NCBI GenBank assembly: GCA_964607765.1 | Contig: CAZSNT010000074.1 | Span: 1-47,129 of the forward strand | Reading direction: 5' to 3' | Origin: CAZSNT01 sp964607765 | GTDB taxonomy: Bacteria > Verrucomicrobiota > Lentisphaeria > Oligosphaerales > JABHEG01 | Length of the DNA: 47,129 bases | Shown: piece by piece, positions 1 through 7,664 of the stretch | How the letters are laid out: each line of letters opens with the position of its first letter | How positions within the stretch are numbered: the stretch's first letter is position 1 | The notes under the pieces: model-generated | The model's database searches: none | Told to the model about the DNA's origin: nothing | Seen by the model: the letters and a program-made list of their open reading frames with translations, nothing else | Position numbers and translations under genes: made by a program

Positions 1-63
1 TATGGGCTCATCTCAGCCAGCCCAGATCAGCTCATCAGTAAGGTAATAGCTGGGGGATGCCTC

Positions 64-621
64 TCACTTTTTCGGCACCAGTGAGCGGATGTATTCGTAC
101 CTGCGCTTGCGGGAGACGGTGACGGTCCATGACATGGCGTGCTGGAGGCCTTTGACGGTTTTTGGGGCGGGGTAGACCTTGAGTTGGAGCCATGACGGCG
201 GGAGTGTGTCGGCGACGGTTTCGCACAGTTGCCTGGAGCCGACGATCAACGCCGAGTTCCACCATGGTTCCTCGCCGAACTCGCCGCTGTTCCACTTGTC
301 GGTGCTTGCGATTGTGTACCACTCCCGAAAGGCCTCCCACGGCTCGTCCATCATGCAGTTTCGAATGGCGTTTCTGTCGGTGATTCGGTATCGTTTTCTG
401 ACGTCGCTGATCTCCAAGTGTCCGGAGTGTTTCCAGAGCAGGGGGTGAAAGAGCCCGGGATCACCGGTTCGCACCATGGTAAAGTCCATGTCCAAGGCAC
501 AGCGCAATGCCTGCTGTCCCTTCTGCACCAGCGTGACGTCGGCGCGTCGGCGACAGACCGGTCCCTCCCAGTTCTTGCGACTGCAGTAGTCGTAGGTGGT
601 GCCGAGGTGGAAGGCCCGCAT
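64..621 (-). pseudogene. RAYT-type (Y1) transposase remnant, N-terminally truncated
   Basis: The 185-aa reading frame lacks the N-terminal HUH/tyrosine catalytic half of an IS200-like or REP-associated transposase but keeps the pattern that follows it in this family. It has a WEG segment near residue 18, then a 'LDMDFTMVR' stretch corresponding to the usual 'DxNMVRAG', then 'WKHSGHLEI', 'KRYRITD', and a 'W..ALIVGSRQ' segment matching the 'VGS..F' region. Full-length relatives are usually about 200-330 aa with HxH and a catalytic Tyr upstream; I see neither. It lies in the same orientation as a second transposase remnant at 802-1449, separated by tandem repeats. Recognition is by motif recall without a search, and a free-standing hypothetical protein remains possible. 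Confidence 0.55.
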
Positions 622-648
622 GGCCTGGACGACGAGTCCGGGATGCTT

Positions 649-694
649 GAGGCTCCCTTCGGTCGCTACGGGAGGCTCCCTTCGGTCGCTACGG
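649..694. repeat. Two perfect 23-bp tandem copies
   Basis: The 23-bp unit, core 'ggctcccttcggtcgctacg', occurs at 649-671 and again at 672-694 without a mismatch. A variant of the same core starts the second copy of the larger duplication at 770. It sits between two RAYT-type transposase remnants, so it is a candidate REP-like sequence, but the association is inferred. Confidence 0.8.
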
Positions 695-874
695 GGTCAC
701 ACCTCCATTTCGTGCGCATTCTTACTGCAGAGGGCGGAACCTGGTTTGGCGAGTCGCTCGGCGACGGCTGGCTCCCTTCGGTCGCTTCGGTCGCCACGGG
801 GTCACACCTCCATTTCGTGCGTATTCTTACTGCAGAGGGCGGAACCTGGCTTGGCGAGTCGCTCGGCGACGGCT
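674..874. repeat. Imperfect tandem duplication (96 bp and 105 bp units) at the transposase 3' end
   Basis: Unit 1 (674-769) and unit 2 (770-874) share the same order: 'ggctcccttcggtcgct', 'gggtcacacctcc', 'attcttactgcagaggg' and 'gagtcgctcggcgacggct'. Unit 2 carries an extra 9-bp 'ttcggtcgc' and a few substitutions. Unit 2 contains the last codons and the stop of the transposase frame at 802-1449. Unit 1 is therefore a second, detached copy of that gene's C-terminal coding end plus its 3' flank. Confidence 0.85.
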
Positions 875-1449
875 GCCACTTCCTCTGCCAGGGCCGGGTC
901 TTTCGCCAGGGCGGATTGGAACTTCGCGCGCGCCGCACCGAAAGCTGACACCTGGATTCCGAACAGACGACACAGCGCCGTCTGCGAGTGGCCGCTACGG
1001 CAGAAGCGCTCCGTACAGTAGATGGCAAGCCGACTCGCCTTTCGGCAGCACCCACGCCTCTCCACAATCTTCTCCTCTGAGATGCCGAATAGCCCGGCCA
1101 CCGCGGACAACACCTCTTCCGGCTCGAATGCCCCCTGAAGCCGACGCAGGGCCGGTTGCTCTCGCTCGTCCAAAGGCTCTCCCAACAGTCGCTGGCGCTT
1201 CACTTGCTCCACAAACGCCTCGCTGCCCAGGATCGAACCAGCCGTCGCTTCGCTCAAAGGCGACGCCAACTCGCGCAACAGCCCTTGCTCCACATAGTCC
1301 CGGTAGTTGGCCTTCTGCTCACTTTCAGTCTGTCCCCACCTCTGCCACGTGGCCTCTGCATCCAGCCACTCGGGCGCCGGTTCCTCTCCACTCAACGCGC
1401 GGAAACTGCTCCACCGAAATGCACGCAGCTGCTCCCGGCGCTCTGCCAA
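802..1449 (-). pseudogene. RAYT-type transposase remnant, C-terminal half with DnaA-like helix-turn-helix region
   Basis: The 215-aa frame begins inside the family pattern at 'FRWSSFRAL', which normally follows the HUH catalytic domain, then 'PEWLD', a 'ILGSEAFVEQV' segment, and a C-terminal helical region (about residues 105-200) resembling the DnaA-type helix-turn-helix seen at the end of many such transposases ('LQGAF', 'VAGLFGIS', 'LCRLFGIQVSAF'). The HxH motif and catalytic Tyr are absent. The nearest start is a TTG at 1449, and four codons upstream the frame is closed by a stop at 1459-1461, so there is no room for the missing half. Homology ends where the sulfatase fragment on the opposite strand begins. 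Its own 3' end is tandemly duplicated. It is very probably non-functional. Confidence 0.75.
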
Positions 1450-2099
1450 CCGAGCCGCTCAGCCACGACGACATCCGCGCCCAACGCCTGGCCTACTACG
1501 CCAACATGACCTTGGTCGACCGCAAGATCGGGACCATCGTCGACATGCTCAAGCAGCAAGGGACCTACGACAACACCCTCATCCTCTTCACCACCGACCA
1601 CGGCGACTACCTGGGCGACTTCTGCCTCAACGGCAAAGGCCAGAATGTGCCGGAAGTGCTCATGCGCGTCCCCTTCCTCGTCAAGCCGCCGTCGGGCCAC
1701 GTCAAGGGCAAGACCGAGTCGGCGTTGATCAGCTCAGTCGACATTGCCGCAACGGTCCTCCATGCAGCGGGAGCAGAGGTCCCCACCGGCATGTCGTCCC
1801 GAGACCTGTCCGCCTACTGGCAGAGCGCCGACGACCTGGACGACCGCGACTTGCTCTACATGGAGGCCGGCGGCATCCGCGTCCTCCGCAACCGACGCTG
1901 GAAATACTGCCACTACGCCAACCGAGACTATGGCGAGCTCTACGACCTTCAGAACGACCCTTGGGAGACCTCCAACCTATGGGACGCCCCCGATCAGGAC
2001 CAGCGCAAGGCTGCCTTCTGCCGCCAACTGGTCGACGCCCTCATTTCCCTCAGCCCGCGTTCCCACGTCCCTTGGAACCGCAACGCCCCCGAACTCTGA
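1443..2099 (+). pseudogene. Sulfatase, C-terminal fragment (5' part lost)
   Basis: From about codon 1443 the frame reads as the second half of a type-I sulfatase: 'RLAYYANMTLVDRKIG', the metal-site segment 'FTTDHGDYLGD', 'VPFLVKPP', and the C-terminal subdomain with 'GELYDLQNDPWETSNL'. The N-terminal half, with the metal-binding Asp pair and the formylglycine Cys motif (CxPxR), is missing. Upstream of 1440 the same frame is low-complexity antisense of the transposase remnant and has no sulfatase similarity, so the longer open frame starting at 1128 is spurious. The 218 remaining residues cannot make a catalytic site. The breakpoint with the transposase remnant lies at about 1443-1458. Confidence 0.85.
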
Positions 2100-2129
2100 C
2101 CCAGAGTCCACCACGTCACGAGCGGGGGG

Positions 2130-2157
2130 GCGGGGACGTCCGCGCGGAAGTCACTGG
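2130..2157 (+). repeat. Dispersed GC-rich repeat, copy 1
   Basis: The 28-bp stretch 'gcggggacgtccgcgc' followed by a 12-bp tail ending in 'cactgg' matches the reverse complement of 6907-6934 at about 25 of 28 positions. It lies 31 bp after the stop of the sulfatase fragment, in the gap before the next gene, and contains the palindrome GGACGTCC. Confidence 0.65.
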
Positions 2158-2314
2158 GAGAGCACACTTTGTTCATCCATCTCCCCATCTCCCGCCTTCG
2201 TCAATGACGGATTGTCGACAGCAGTGACTTGCGCAGCCGCCGTCGCGGCGCCAACTTCCCTCGGACCTGCGGCCCACACTCGAAGTTCCCAGCCCAACCA
2301 GAAGAGGATGCCCC

Positions 2315-3559
2315 ATGACCAGGAGACTGATAAACTGGTTGGCCGTGGCCGGCTGCTCCATCGCAAGCTCCTCGCTCTATGCGGCGGAGGGAGACCGGAA
2401 CTACAGCTTCGACGGATCGATGTCTCGCACAGTGCTGGAGAACTATCTGTCGCGTGCTGTGACGCACATGGGGCTGTGCAGCGCCAGCGCAGATTCCACG
2501 ACGCAGAGCCTGGACGACGACATCCGGATGTTGCTCGGCATCGGGGCGAAGTTTGTGGGGCGCGCGTCTTTTGTGTGGGACTTGCCGGGGGACCTCCCGG
2601 CAGGGGAGGAGAAGCACTTCCAGAAGGTCAAGGACGTCGCGGCCAAGGTCCACAAGGTAGACCCGGAGATGATCTTGCAGGCCTGCGTGTTCGAGGCGGT
2701 CTTTCCGGGCGTGGAGAAGATTCCCGTGCCCGACTGGGTCTTCGCGGAGTTCGGGCTTCCCGTCGAGAAGCGGGGCTTCGATTACGAGGCGATGCTCTAT
2801 CGGGACGGCCGACGGGTGGGCCAGTGGCGGCAGGTTGGGTCCGTTCCCGACATGAGCCAACTGGAGACGCGGCTGTGGTTCTACTACCGATCCCGGCGCT
2901 ACATTGACTGCGGCACGGAAGCAATTCACTTCGGCCAAGTGATGATCATGGACGAGGCCGATCCCGGCCACCGCCACTGGTTTGACATGCTGACGCGTGT
3001 CCGCGCCTATGCGCGCGAGAACGCCCGACGTCATTTCGTGTTGTGCGACGCGCACACGCCGGGACGGGCGGCGGACGGCAAACTGCTCTTCGACTTTCAT
3101 TCCTTCCCACTGCGCCCCGACGAAGTGAAGGGAAAGCCCATGCAGGCTGTCCTGCATCGCCATGGCCCGGCCAAGATCTATGGCCGCAGCCTGGGTGGCG
3201 TCACCCCCAGCGGCTGGTCGTGCGAGTCCCTGCCCTACCTCGTTGAATTCGACAACTGGGGCTACAGCGGCAAAGGCGGCCAAGACGTGGGAGGAATCTG
3301 GATCTGGGGCTACGACGACATCTGCTGGTTCGCGCGCCTCGACCGGGAATACGGCGCCAGTTTCCTGCGGTATGCGATCGACTGGCTCGGGCAGCACGAC
3401 CCCAACGGGCGCCTGCAGATCGCCACCCGACGCAAGCTGGCCGCACCGGTCAACGGCAACCGCATCTACTGCGCCAACACCCCATCAGAAGCGTGCCCGA
3501 CCGGATTCGGCATGGAGGAGGCGATTAAGGAGATCTGGCAAGCCCGTGACGGCAGGTGA
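2315..3559 (+). CDS. Conserved exported protein of unknown function (possible TIM-barrel/glycosidase-like)
   Basis: A 414-aa protein with a signal peptide (basic start, hydrophobic core to about residue 20, cleavage near Ala-Ala-Glu at 24-26). 'gaagagg' lies seven bases before the ATG and supports this start. The body is rich in aromatic and acidic clusters: 'DDDIRMLLGIGAKFVGRA', 'VDPEMILQACVFE', 'GTEAIHFGQV', 'HWFDMLTRVRAYAREN', 'FVLCDAH', 'GRSLGGVTPSGW' and 'IWIWGYDDICWF'. I recall similar proteins in Lentisphaerae and Planctomycetes genomes, always without an assigned function. The regular spacing of hydrophobic strands ending in Asp/Glu/His would fit a glycosidase-like barrel, but that is inference. 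It is followed after 43 bp by a truncated sulfatase gene in the same orientation. Confidence 0.85.
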   Translation: MTRRLINWLAVAGCSIASSSLYAAEGDRNYSFDGSMSRTVLENYLSRAVTHMGLCSASADSTTQSLDDDIRMLLGIGAKFVGRASFVWDLPGDLPAGEEKHFQKVKDVAAKVHKVDPEMILQACVFEAVFPGVEKIPVPDWVFAEFGLPVEKRGFDYEAMLYRDGRRVGQWRQVGSVPDMSQLETRLWFYYRSRRYIDCGTEAIHFGQVMIMDEADPGHRHWFDMLTRVRAYARENARRHFVLCDAHTPGRAADGKLLFDFHSFPLRPDEVKGKPMQAVLHRHGPAKIYGRSLGGVTPSGWSCESLPYLVEFDNWGYSGKGGQDVGGIWIWGYDDICWFARLDREYGASFLRYAIDWLGQHDPNGRLQIATRRKLAAPVNGNRIYCANTPSEACPTGFGMEEAIKEIWQARDGR

Positions 3560-3602
3560 GCGTTCAACAGCGGAGAATGCAGCCAAACGAAAGGAGGACG
3601 GA

Positions 3603-3926
3603 ATGGGACGGATGATGGGGGCAGCGGTCGTCGCCATGTTGGCGGCGAGCACAGCGGTTGCCGGAGCAGAGCGACCGAACATCGTCTGGCTTTCGGCAGA
3701 GGACATCAGCGCTCACTTCGGATGCTACGGGGACGCGAATGCGATCACGCCGCATATTGACCAGCTTGCCGCAGAGGGAGTTCGCTACAGCCACGCCTTC
3801 ACCACGGCGGGAGTCTGCGCCCCTTGCCGCAGCGGCATCATCACCGGCATGTACCAGACTACCCTCGGCACCCACCATATGCGCTGCAAAGCCACATTGC
3901 CCGAGACCATCAAGCCATTCCCCTAG
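3603..3926 (+). pseudogene. Sulfatase, N-terminal fragment ending at a premature stop
   Basis: A strong ribosome site ('aaaggagg', five bases of spacing) precedes this ATG. The 107-aa product has a signal peptide ending near residue 21, then 'RPNIVWLSAEDISAHFGCYGD' as the metal-binding segment (in this branch AED replaces the usual DD) and 'CAPCR' with the presumptive formylglycine Cys at residue 72. The frame stops at a TAG (3924-3926) after 'LPETIKPFP', where full-length relatives continue with the 'EYLRxxGYYCTN'-type segment. Intact family members are about 430-560 aa, so three quarters are missing, including the second metal site. No continuation is recognisable in the next 430 bp in any frame. 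It may still be translated but cannot be an active sulfatase. Confidence 0.85.
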
Positions 3927-4364
3927 AGCGGAGGACCAGAGCAGGAAGATGCGCGTTGGCGGGGATCCCGAACCTCGTAGGCCAGAGAAGCCAGAAACCA
4001 CGATCTCATCGCATTCCCGTTTCTGCGGCCTCCGCAGGAAAAGGTCGGTGGGCCACTACACCCGACCACTCCCGTCGCGGTGCTCCTCCGACGTCCAACC
4101 GTGCCCCGTGGCTTCTGCAGGACCTTGCGGAGAGCATCGATCGCTTCGCGGCCCTTTGCTGACAGCAGCCGATCCGGTCACGAAGTATGTCGCGGCCCCC
4201 GGGCGCCCGCAGCGAGGAAGGCCAGCGCGCGTCTTGACAACACGCCTGAGACCGCCACATTCCAGTCCCAAACTATGTTTTAGGTCCCGTCCCTGAAACA
4301 GCCCGCCCGGGGCAACGGGGAACGGATACTTCTGTAAAATCATTCGGCAGTAGGAAAGCTGGAC
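3927..4364. other. 438-bp gap without a recognisable gene
   Basis: This gap follows the truncated sulfatase and precedes the phosphoesterase lipoprotein gene. I find no protein similarity in any frame. It holds the hairpin-and-tail dispersed repeat at 4024-4060. An isolated TTGACA at 4234-4239 has no convincing -10 box at normal spacing. 'TGTAAAAT' at 4333-4340 could be a -10 element for the next gene but has no recognisable -35. The gap is probably debris from the event that removed the rest of the sulfatase gene. Confidence 0.5.
4024..4060 (+). repeat. Dispersed hairpin-and-tail repeat, copy 1
   Basis: A perfect 6-bp stem (ctgcgg at 4024-4029 and ccgcag at 4033-4038, 3-nt loop) is followed by the tail 'gaaaaggtcggtgg' plus eight more bases to 4060. 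The same arrangement recurs at 7628-7664 on the same strand. The 22-base tails match at 20 positions and the whole 37-base unit at about 31. Confidence 0.65.
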
Positions 4365-5417
4365 ATGAGAAATGTACTTATCCTGGCAATGGCCGTCCTG
4401 CTTACAGGCTGCACTACGATCCAGGACCAGAAAACAGCGGGACCTTTCGCCATCGCGGTTTTGCCCGACACCCAGTTCTACTGCGACACTCGACTCAAGC
4501 TATCCAGCAAGATGTTCAACGGAGACCTGCGCCGCTATTTCTTCGAGCAAACGCGCTGGGTGCGTGACAACAGGGAGCGACTCAACATCGCCTTTCTCGT
4601 CCACGAGGGAGATATCGTGCAGGCGGACGCCCCCGGGGAATGGGCAATCGCAAAGGAGGCCATGTCTATATTGGACGGGGAAGTGCCCTACTGCATGTGC
4701 CTGGGAAACCATGACATGGGCTTCGAGAAGGCGGACAACAAGTATGGCGGCAATATCGGCGTCAACCGGACGACTCAATTCAACACGTACTTCCCGCGCA
4801 AGATGTTTGCAGAACGGCGCGAGTTTGGCGGCACCTTCGATCCGGATCACCATGACAATGCCTGGTACCACTTCGAGGCCGGCGGGCTGAATTTCCTCAT
4901 CATCGCTCTTGAATACCACCCACGCGACGAAGTTCTGGATTGGGCGAACAGAGTAGTTGCCGAGCATCCTGACCACCGTGTGATTGTCCTGACGCACTCC
5001 TACCTGAAGAAGAACAGGACGAGAACCACCAAGAGACTGAAACTCAAAGGCAACAGCGGCGAGGAAATGTGGCAAAAGTTCGTCAGGAAGCACAGGAACA
5101 TCTTTATGGTTCTCTGTGGTCACTTCACTGGCGAGGCGGTCCTTACCTCCGCCGGAGATCACGGCAACCAGGTTCACCAGATCCTGAGCGACTATCAGGG
5201 GATTAACGGGGGAGAATCATGGCTGCGTTACATGGTCTTTCAGCCGGGAGCGGACAAAATCGGCATCTACACCTACAACCCGGCGCTCGACGAATTCAGG
5301 AACGGCCCTTCCAGCAGGTTCGACCTGGACTATCCAATGGCACAGCCCCCCGCCACTGTTCGTGGAATCACCCGGCCTGGAGCTGCCAATGATGCAGAAG
5401 ACGAGGACGTGAAATGA
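4365..5417 (+). CDS. Calcineurin-like metallophosphoesterase lipoprotein
   Basis: A 350-aa predicted lipoprotein with lipobox LLTGC (Cys16), so it is probably anchored to a membrane on the outer side. It shows the metallophosphoesterase signature blocks: 'LPDTQ' (Asp35), 'EGDIVQ' (Asp83), 'GNHDMG' (Asn115, His116, Asp117), 'THS' (His211) and 'CGHFTG' (His253). These residues normally bind two metal ions and hydrolyse phosphate mono- or diesters; the substrate here is unknown. 'taggaaag' precedes the ATG at suitable distance. Its stop overlaps the start of the next sulfatase gene (ATGA at 5414-5417), so the two are translationally coupled. The pairing suggests work on the same anionic substrate or release of phosphate alongside sulfate, but this is only an inference. 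Confidence 0.93.
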   Translation: MRNVLILAMAVLLTGCTTIQDQKTAGPFAIAVLPDTQFYCDTRLKLSSKMFNGDLRRYFFEQTRWVRDNRERLNIAFLVHEGDIVQADAPGEWAIAKEAMSILDGEVPYCMCLGNHDMGFEKADNKYGGNIGVNRTTQFNTYFPRKMFAERREFGGTFDPDHHDNAWYHFEAGGLNFLIIALEYHPRDEVLDWANRVVAEHPDHRVIVLTHSYLKKNRTRTTKRLKLKGNSGEEMWQKFVRKHRNIFMVLCGHFTGEAVLTSAGDHGNQVHQILSDYQGINGGESWLRYMVFQPGADKIGIYTYNPALDEFRNGPSSRFDLDYPMAQPPATVRGITRPGAANDAEDEDVK

Positions 5418-6712
5418 GCATGAGTCGGAGTCCTAACGTCATCGTTGTTCTCGCCGATGACCTCGGCTGGTCGGAACTGGGGAGCTATGGCAATACCTTC
5501 AATGAAACACGGTGTCTGGATCGTCTGGCCGACGAGGGCATGCGATTCACGCACGCGTACGCCTCAGCTCCCGTTTGCTCGCCCTACCGGGCCAGTCTGA
5601 TGACGGGGCAGTATCCTGCACGGGTGGGCATTACGGACTACCTCAGGCCCGACGATGTCCATGCTCTCGATCCGAAACACATCACGATCGCCAAGATGCT
5701 CCGTCGCAACGGCTACATGACGGGCATCATCGGCAAATGGCACCTCAGCGGATACCACCACAACGGGCGAAAGGAGATTTCTCCGTGTGAGCACGGTTTC
5801 GAGGAAACTGTGCTTGCCGAGAATCGCGGCATCGGTGGAGGCAGCTACAAGTACCCCTATCACTGGAACGAAGAAATCGAGCAGCGTCTGCCTGGAGAGG
5901 AGTATCTTCTGGACAGGCAAAACCAGGAGGCCCTCGATTTCATCGAGCGCCACAAGGACCGCCCTTTCTTCCTGCTTCTCAGTCACTACGCAGTCCACAC
6001 AAGAATGCTGGGGCACGATGAACTGGTCGCCAAGTACGAGGCAAAGCCCGACAGCGGCAAAGGACGTGGTGCACCTCGAAACAACCCCCATCTGGCTGCA
6101 CAGTTGGAGGTGATGGACAAAGGTGTTGGGATGATCTCGGCCAAGCTTGAGGAGCTAGGGTTAACGGACGACACGATTCTGCTCTTCACCAGCGACAACG
6201 GCGGTGAAACCAAGGTGACAACCAACGCGCCCCTCCGCGGCGGCAAGAGCGAACTGTACGAAGGAGGGATCAGGGAACCGTTCATCATCCGGTGGCCGGG
6301 GAAAATCCCTCCGGGCGTGGTCTGCGACCAACCGATCAGCACTGTTGATCTCTATCCCACATTCCTGGAGCTGTCCGGAATCGCACCCGATCCCAGGCAG
6401 CACCTGGATGGCATCTCCATCGCCGCCCTGCTGCGGGGCGAGTGTGAAGTGCTCGAACGCAACGCGCTGTATTGGTACTACCCTCTACCGGAGAAGCACT
6501 TTCTGGGTGGACGATCCTCCAATGCCATCCGCGAGGGCGAATACAAGCTTATTGAATTCTTCGACGATCAGTCGGGTGAGCTCTACAACGTTGTCGACGA
6601 TGTGGGTGAAGACAATGACTTGTCAGCGGCTATGCCCGAGAAAGTCGCCGAACTGCGGCGCGATCTCGCGGCATGGAGGTCGCACGTCGGCGTGGACATG
6701 CCAGCCCCTTAG
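5414..6712 (+). CDS. Type-I sulfatase (arylsulfatase A family), no signal peptide
   Basis: A 432-aa sulfatase of normal family length. 'VVLADDLGW' supplies the metal-binding Asp pair (15-16), 'CSPYR' holds the formylglycine Cys (Cys55), 'GIIGKWHL' and 'SHYAVHT' are further active-site segments, and 'LLFTSDNGG' with 'RGGKSELYEGG' gives the second metal site and the conserved Lys. The C-terminal subdomain has 'GELYNVVDD'. The start ATG overlaps the stop of the phosphoesterase gene by four bases. No hydrophobic leader precedes the core fold, so the enzyme is predicted to stay in the cytoplasm, unlike several other sulfatases here. It would hydrolyse a sulfate ester, probably on an internalised sugar, after Cys-to-formylglycine conversion by an enzyme encoded elsewhere. 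Confidence 0.96.
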   Translation: MSMSRSPNVIVVLADDLGWSELGSYGNTFNETRCLDRLADEGMRFTHAYASAPVCSPYRASLMTGQYPARVGITDYLRPDDVHALDPKHITIAKMLRRNGYMTGIIGKWHLSGYHHNGRKEISPCEHGFEETVLAENRGIGGGSYKYPYHWNEEIEQRLPGEEYLLDRQNQEALDFIERHKDRPFFLLLSHYAVHTRMLGHDELVAKYEAKPDSGKGRGAPRNNPHLAAQLEVMDKGVGMISAKLEELGLTDDTILLFTSDNGGETKVTTNAPLRGGKSELYEGGIREPFIIRWPGKIPPGVVCDQPISTVDLYPTFLELSGIAPDPRQHLDGISIAALLRGECEVLERNALYWYYPLPEKHFLGGRSSNAIREGEYKLIEFFDDQSGELYNVVDDVGEDNDLSAAMPEKVAELRRDLAAWRSHVGVDMPAP

Positions 6713-6906
6713 TTCTACTTTGGCACTTTGCCTCCAGCGGGCAAATGGGCGCGAAGTTGGGCAAAAAATGGTGGGTAAGGCATGGGAACCAGAGAGGGAT
6801 CATTGAGTTGAGGCTGTGCCGATGCCCTTAGACGCAATCGCTCACTGAAGCCAGTTTCCGTTTGCCCCAATCCTGCGGACTTCGGAGCAGCGCAATCCGA
6901 ACGCGG

Positions 6907-6934
6907 CCAGTGCCCTCTGCGCGGACGTCCCCGC
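6907..6934 (-). repeat. Dispersed GC-rich repeat, copy 2
   Basis: The reverse complement reads 'gcggggacgtccgcgc' followed by a tail ending in 'cactgg', matching 2130-2157 at about 25 of 28 bases in the opposite orientation. It lies in the 257-bp gap between the converging sulfatase gene (ending 6712) and lipoprotein gene (ending 6970). The rest of that gap has no recognisable gene. Confidence 0.65.
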
Positions 6935-6969
6935 GGCCCCCGGGACCGCAGTAATGCAGCAGTTGCTCC

Positions 6970-7431
6970 TCAATCTCTACCTGCCTTGCTGTACGTGCTC
7001 TCATAGCCCAACTCAAAAACACCATCCAAGACAAGGACCTCTTCACTAAGGGCCAACCAGGCTGTTTCTGAAAGGAAGTCAAACCCCTTGTCAAACGTGA
7101 TGAATGCAGGTCCATGAGCATCCTCGAAACCTATGCCATATTGTCCTTCGACTATGAGTCTGTCATCCTTGGAGTATGCATACGTACCAGACGTTTCGTC
7201 ATCAGGCCTGAATGTGAGTTGAGCGTTGAAGCCTTCTGTAACAGGCGTGTGCTTCTGTTTTGTTTCTACGTTGATTGACTCAACCCATTCCCATACCCCT
7301 TCGATTTGCAGCAAGTGAGATCTGTTTCTTTCTGCTTCATTACAGCCAGAAGCACCAAACACGACTAAGGCGAGGAGAACAAGAAACAGACACTTTGGCC
7401 ATCTTGGAATATGCAGTGGTCTCAACTCCAC
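6970..7431 (-). CDS. Small lipoprotein of unknown function
   Basis: A 153-aa protein beginning at a GTG with GGAG four bases upstream. A hydrophobic segment (about residues 14-27) ends in the lipobox GASGC with Cys30, so it is a predicted lipoprotein. The mature part, with segments 'IEGVWEWVESIN', 'LTFRPDDETSGTYAY' and 'LIVEGQYGI', has the alternating pattern of a small beta-barrel of the lipocalin-like type often seen in 'WxW/xGxY' proteins, but I cannot name a family. Its GC content is clearly lower than that of neighbouring genes, suggesting separate acquisition. It stands alone and converges with the sulfatase gene at 5414-6712. Confidence 0.75.
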   Translation of the reverse strand: MELRPLHIPRWPKCLFLVLLALVVFGASGCNEAERNRSHLLQIEGVWEWVESINVETKQKHTPVTEGFNAQLTFRPDDETSGTYAYSKDDRLIVEGQYGIGFEDAHGPAFITFDKGFDFLSETAWLALSEEVLVLDGVFELGYESTYSKAGRD

Positions 7432-7627
7432 TATTCTCCGTCAATGGTTGTGCGATTGCCTGATAGGGAGTTCCTTTCCGGGCGTGGTGTGTAAGGTGGC
7501 GCGAGGAGGGGGGAATACAAGCGTCGAGTTGCAGGTGGCCTAGGCGCCTGGGTCGCAAGCATCTGCCCATCGTCGAGCTTCGCGGCGCGGCGTAGAACCG
7601 ACGGTCAGCTCTTCTTTCATCCTGTTC

Positions 7628-7664
7628 CTGCGGTGTTCGCATGAAAAGGTCGGTGGACCATTAC
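7628..7664 (+). repeat. Dispersed hairpin-and-tail repeat, copy 2
   Basis: This is the second copy of the element at 4024-4060. The hairpin is degraded to a 4-bp stem (tgcg at 7629-7632 and cgca at 7638-7641), while the tail 'gaaaaggtcggtgg' and following bases to 7664 are conserved at 20 of 22 positions. It ends 17 bp from the stop codon of the GH127 gene. The remainder of the 7432-7681 gap shows no gene. Confidence 0.65.

Noticed and set aside
1443..3926. The two sulfatase fragments as halves of one split gene
   Set aside because: The N-terminal piece belongs to the 'AEDIS' branch, while the C-terminal piece has the 'TLVDRKIG/TTDHGDYLGD' form of another branch. They also lie in the wrong order (C-terminal piece first) with an intact gene between them.
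4234..4262. TTGACA as a promoter for the phosphoesterase gene
   Set aside because: The sequence at 17 bp spacing (acattc) is a poor -10 box, and the site is over 100 bp from the start codon without other support.
6727..6745. Hairpin tttgcc-7 nt-ggcaaa after the sulfatase stop as an intrinsic terminator
   Set aside because: The stem is only six pairs and no T-run follows.
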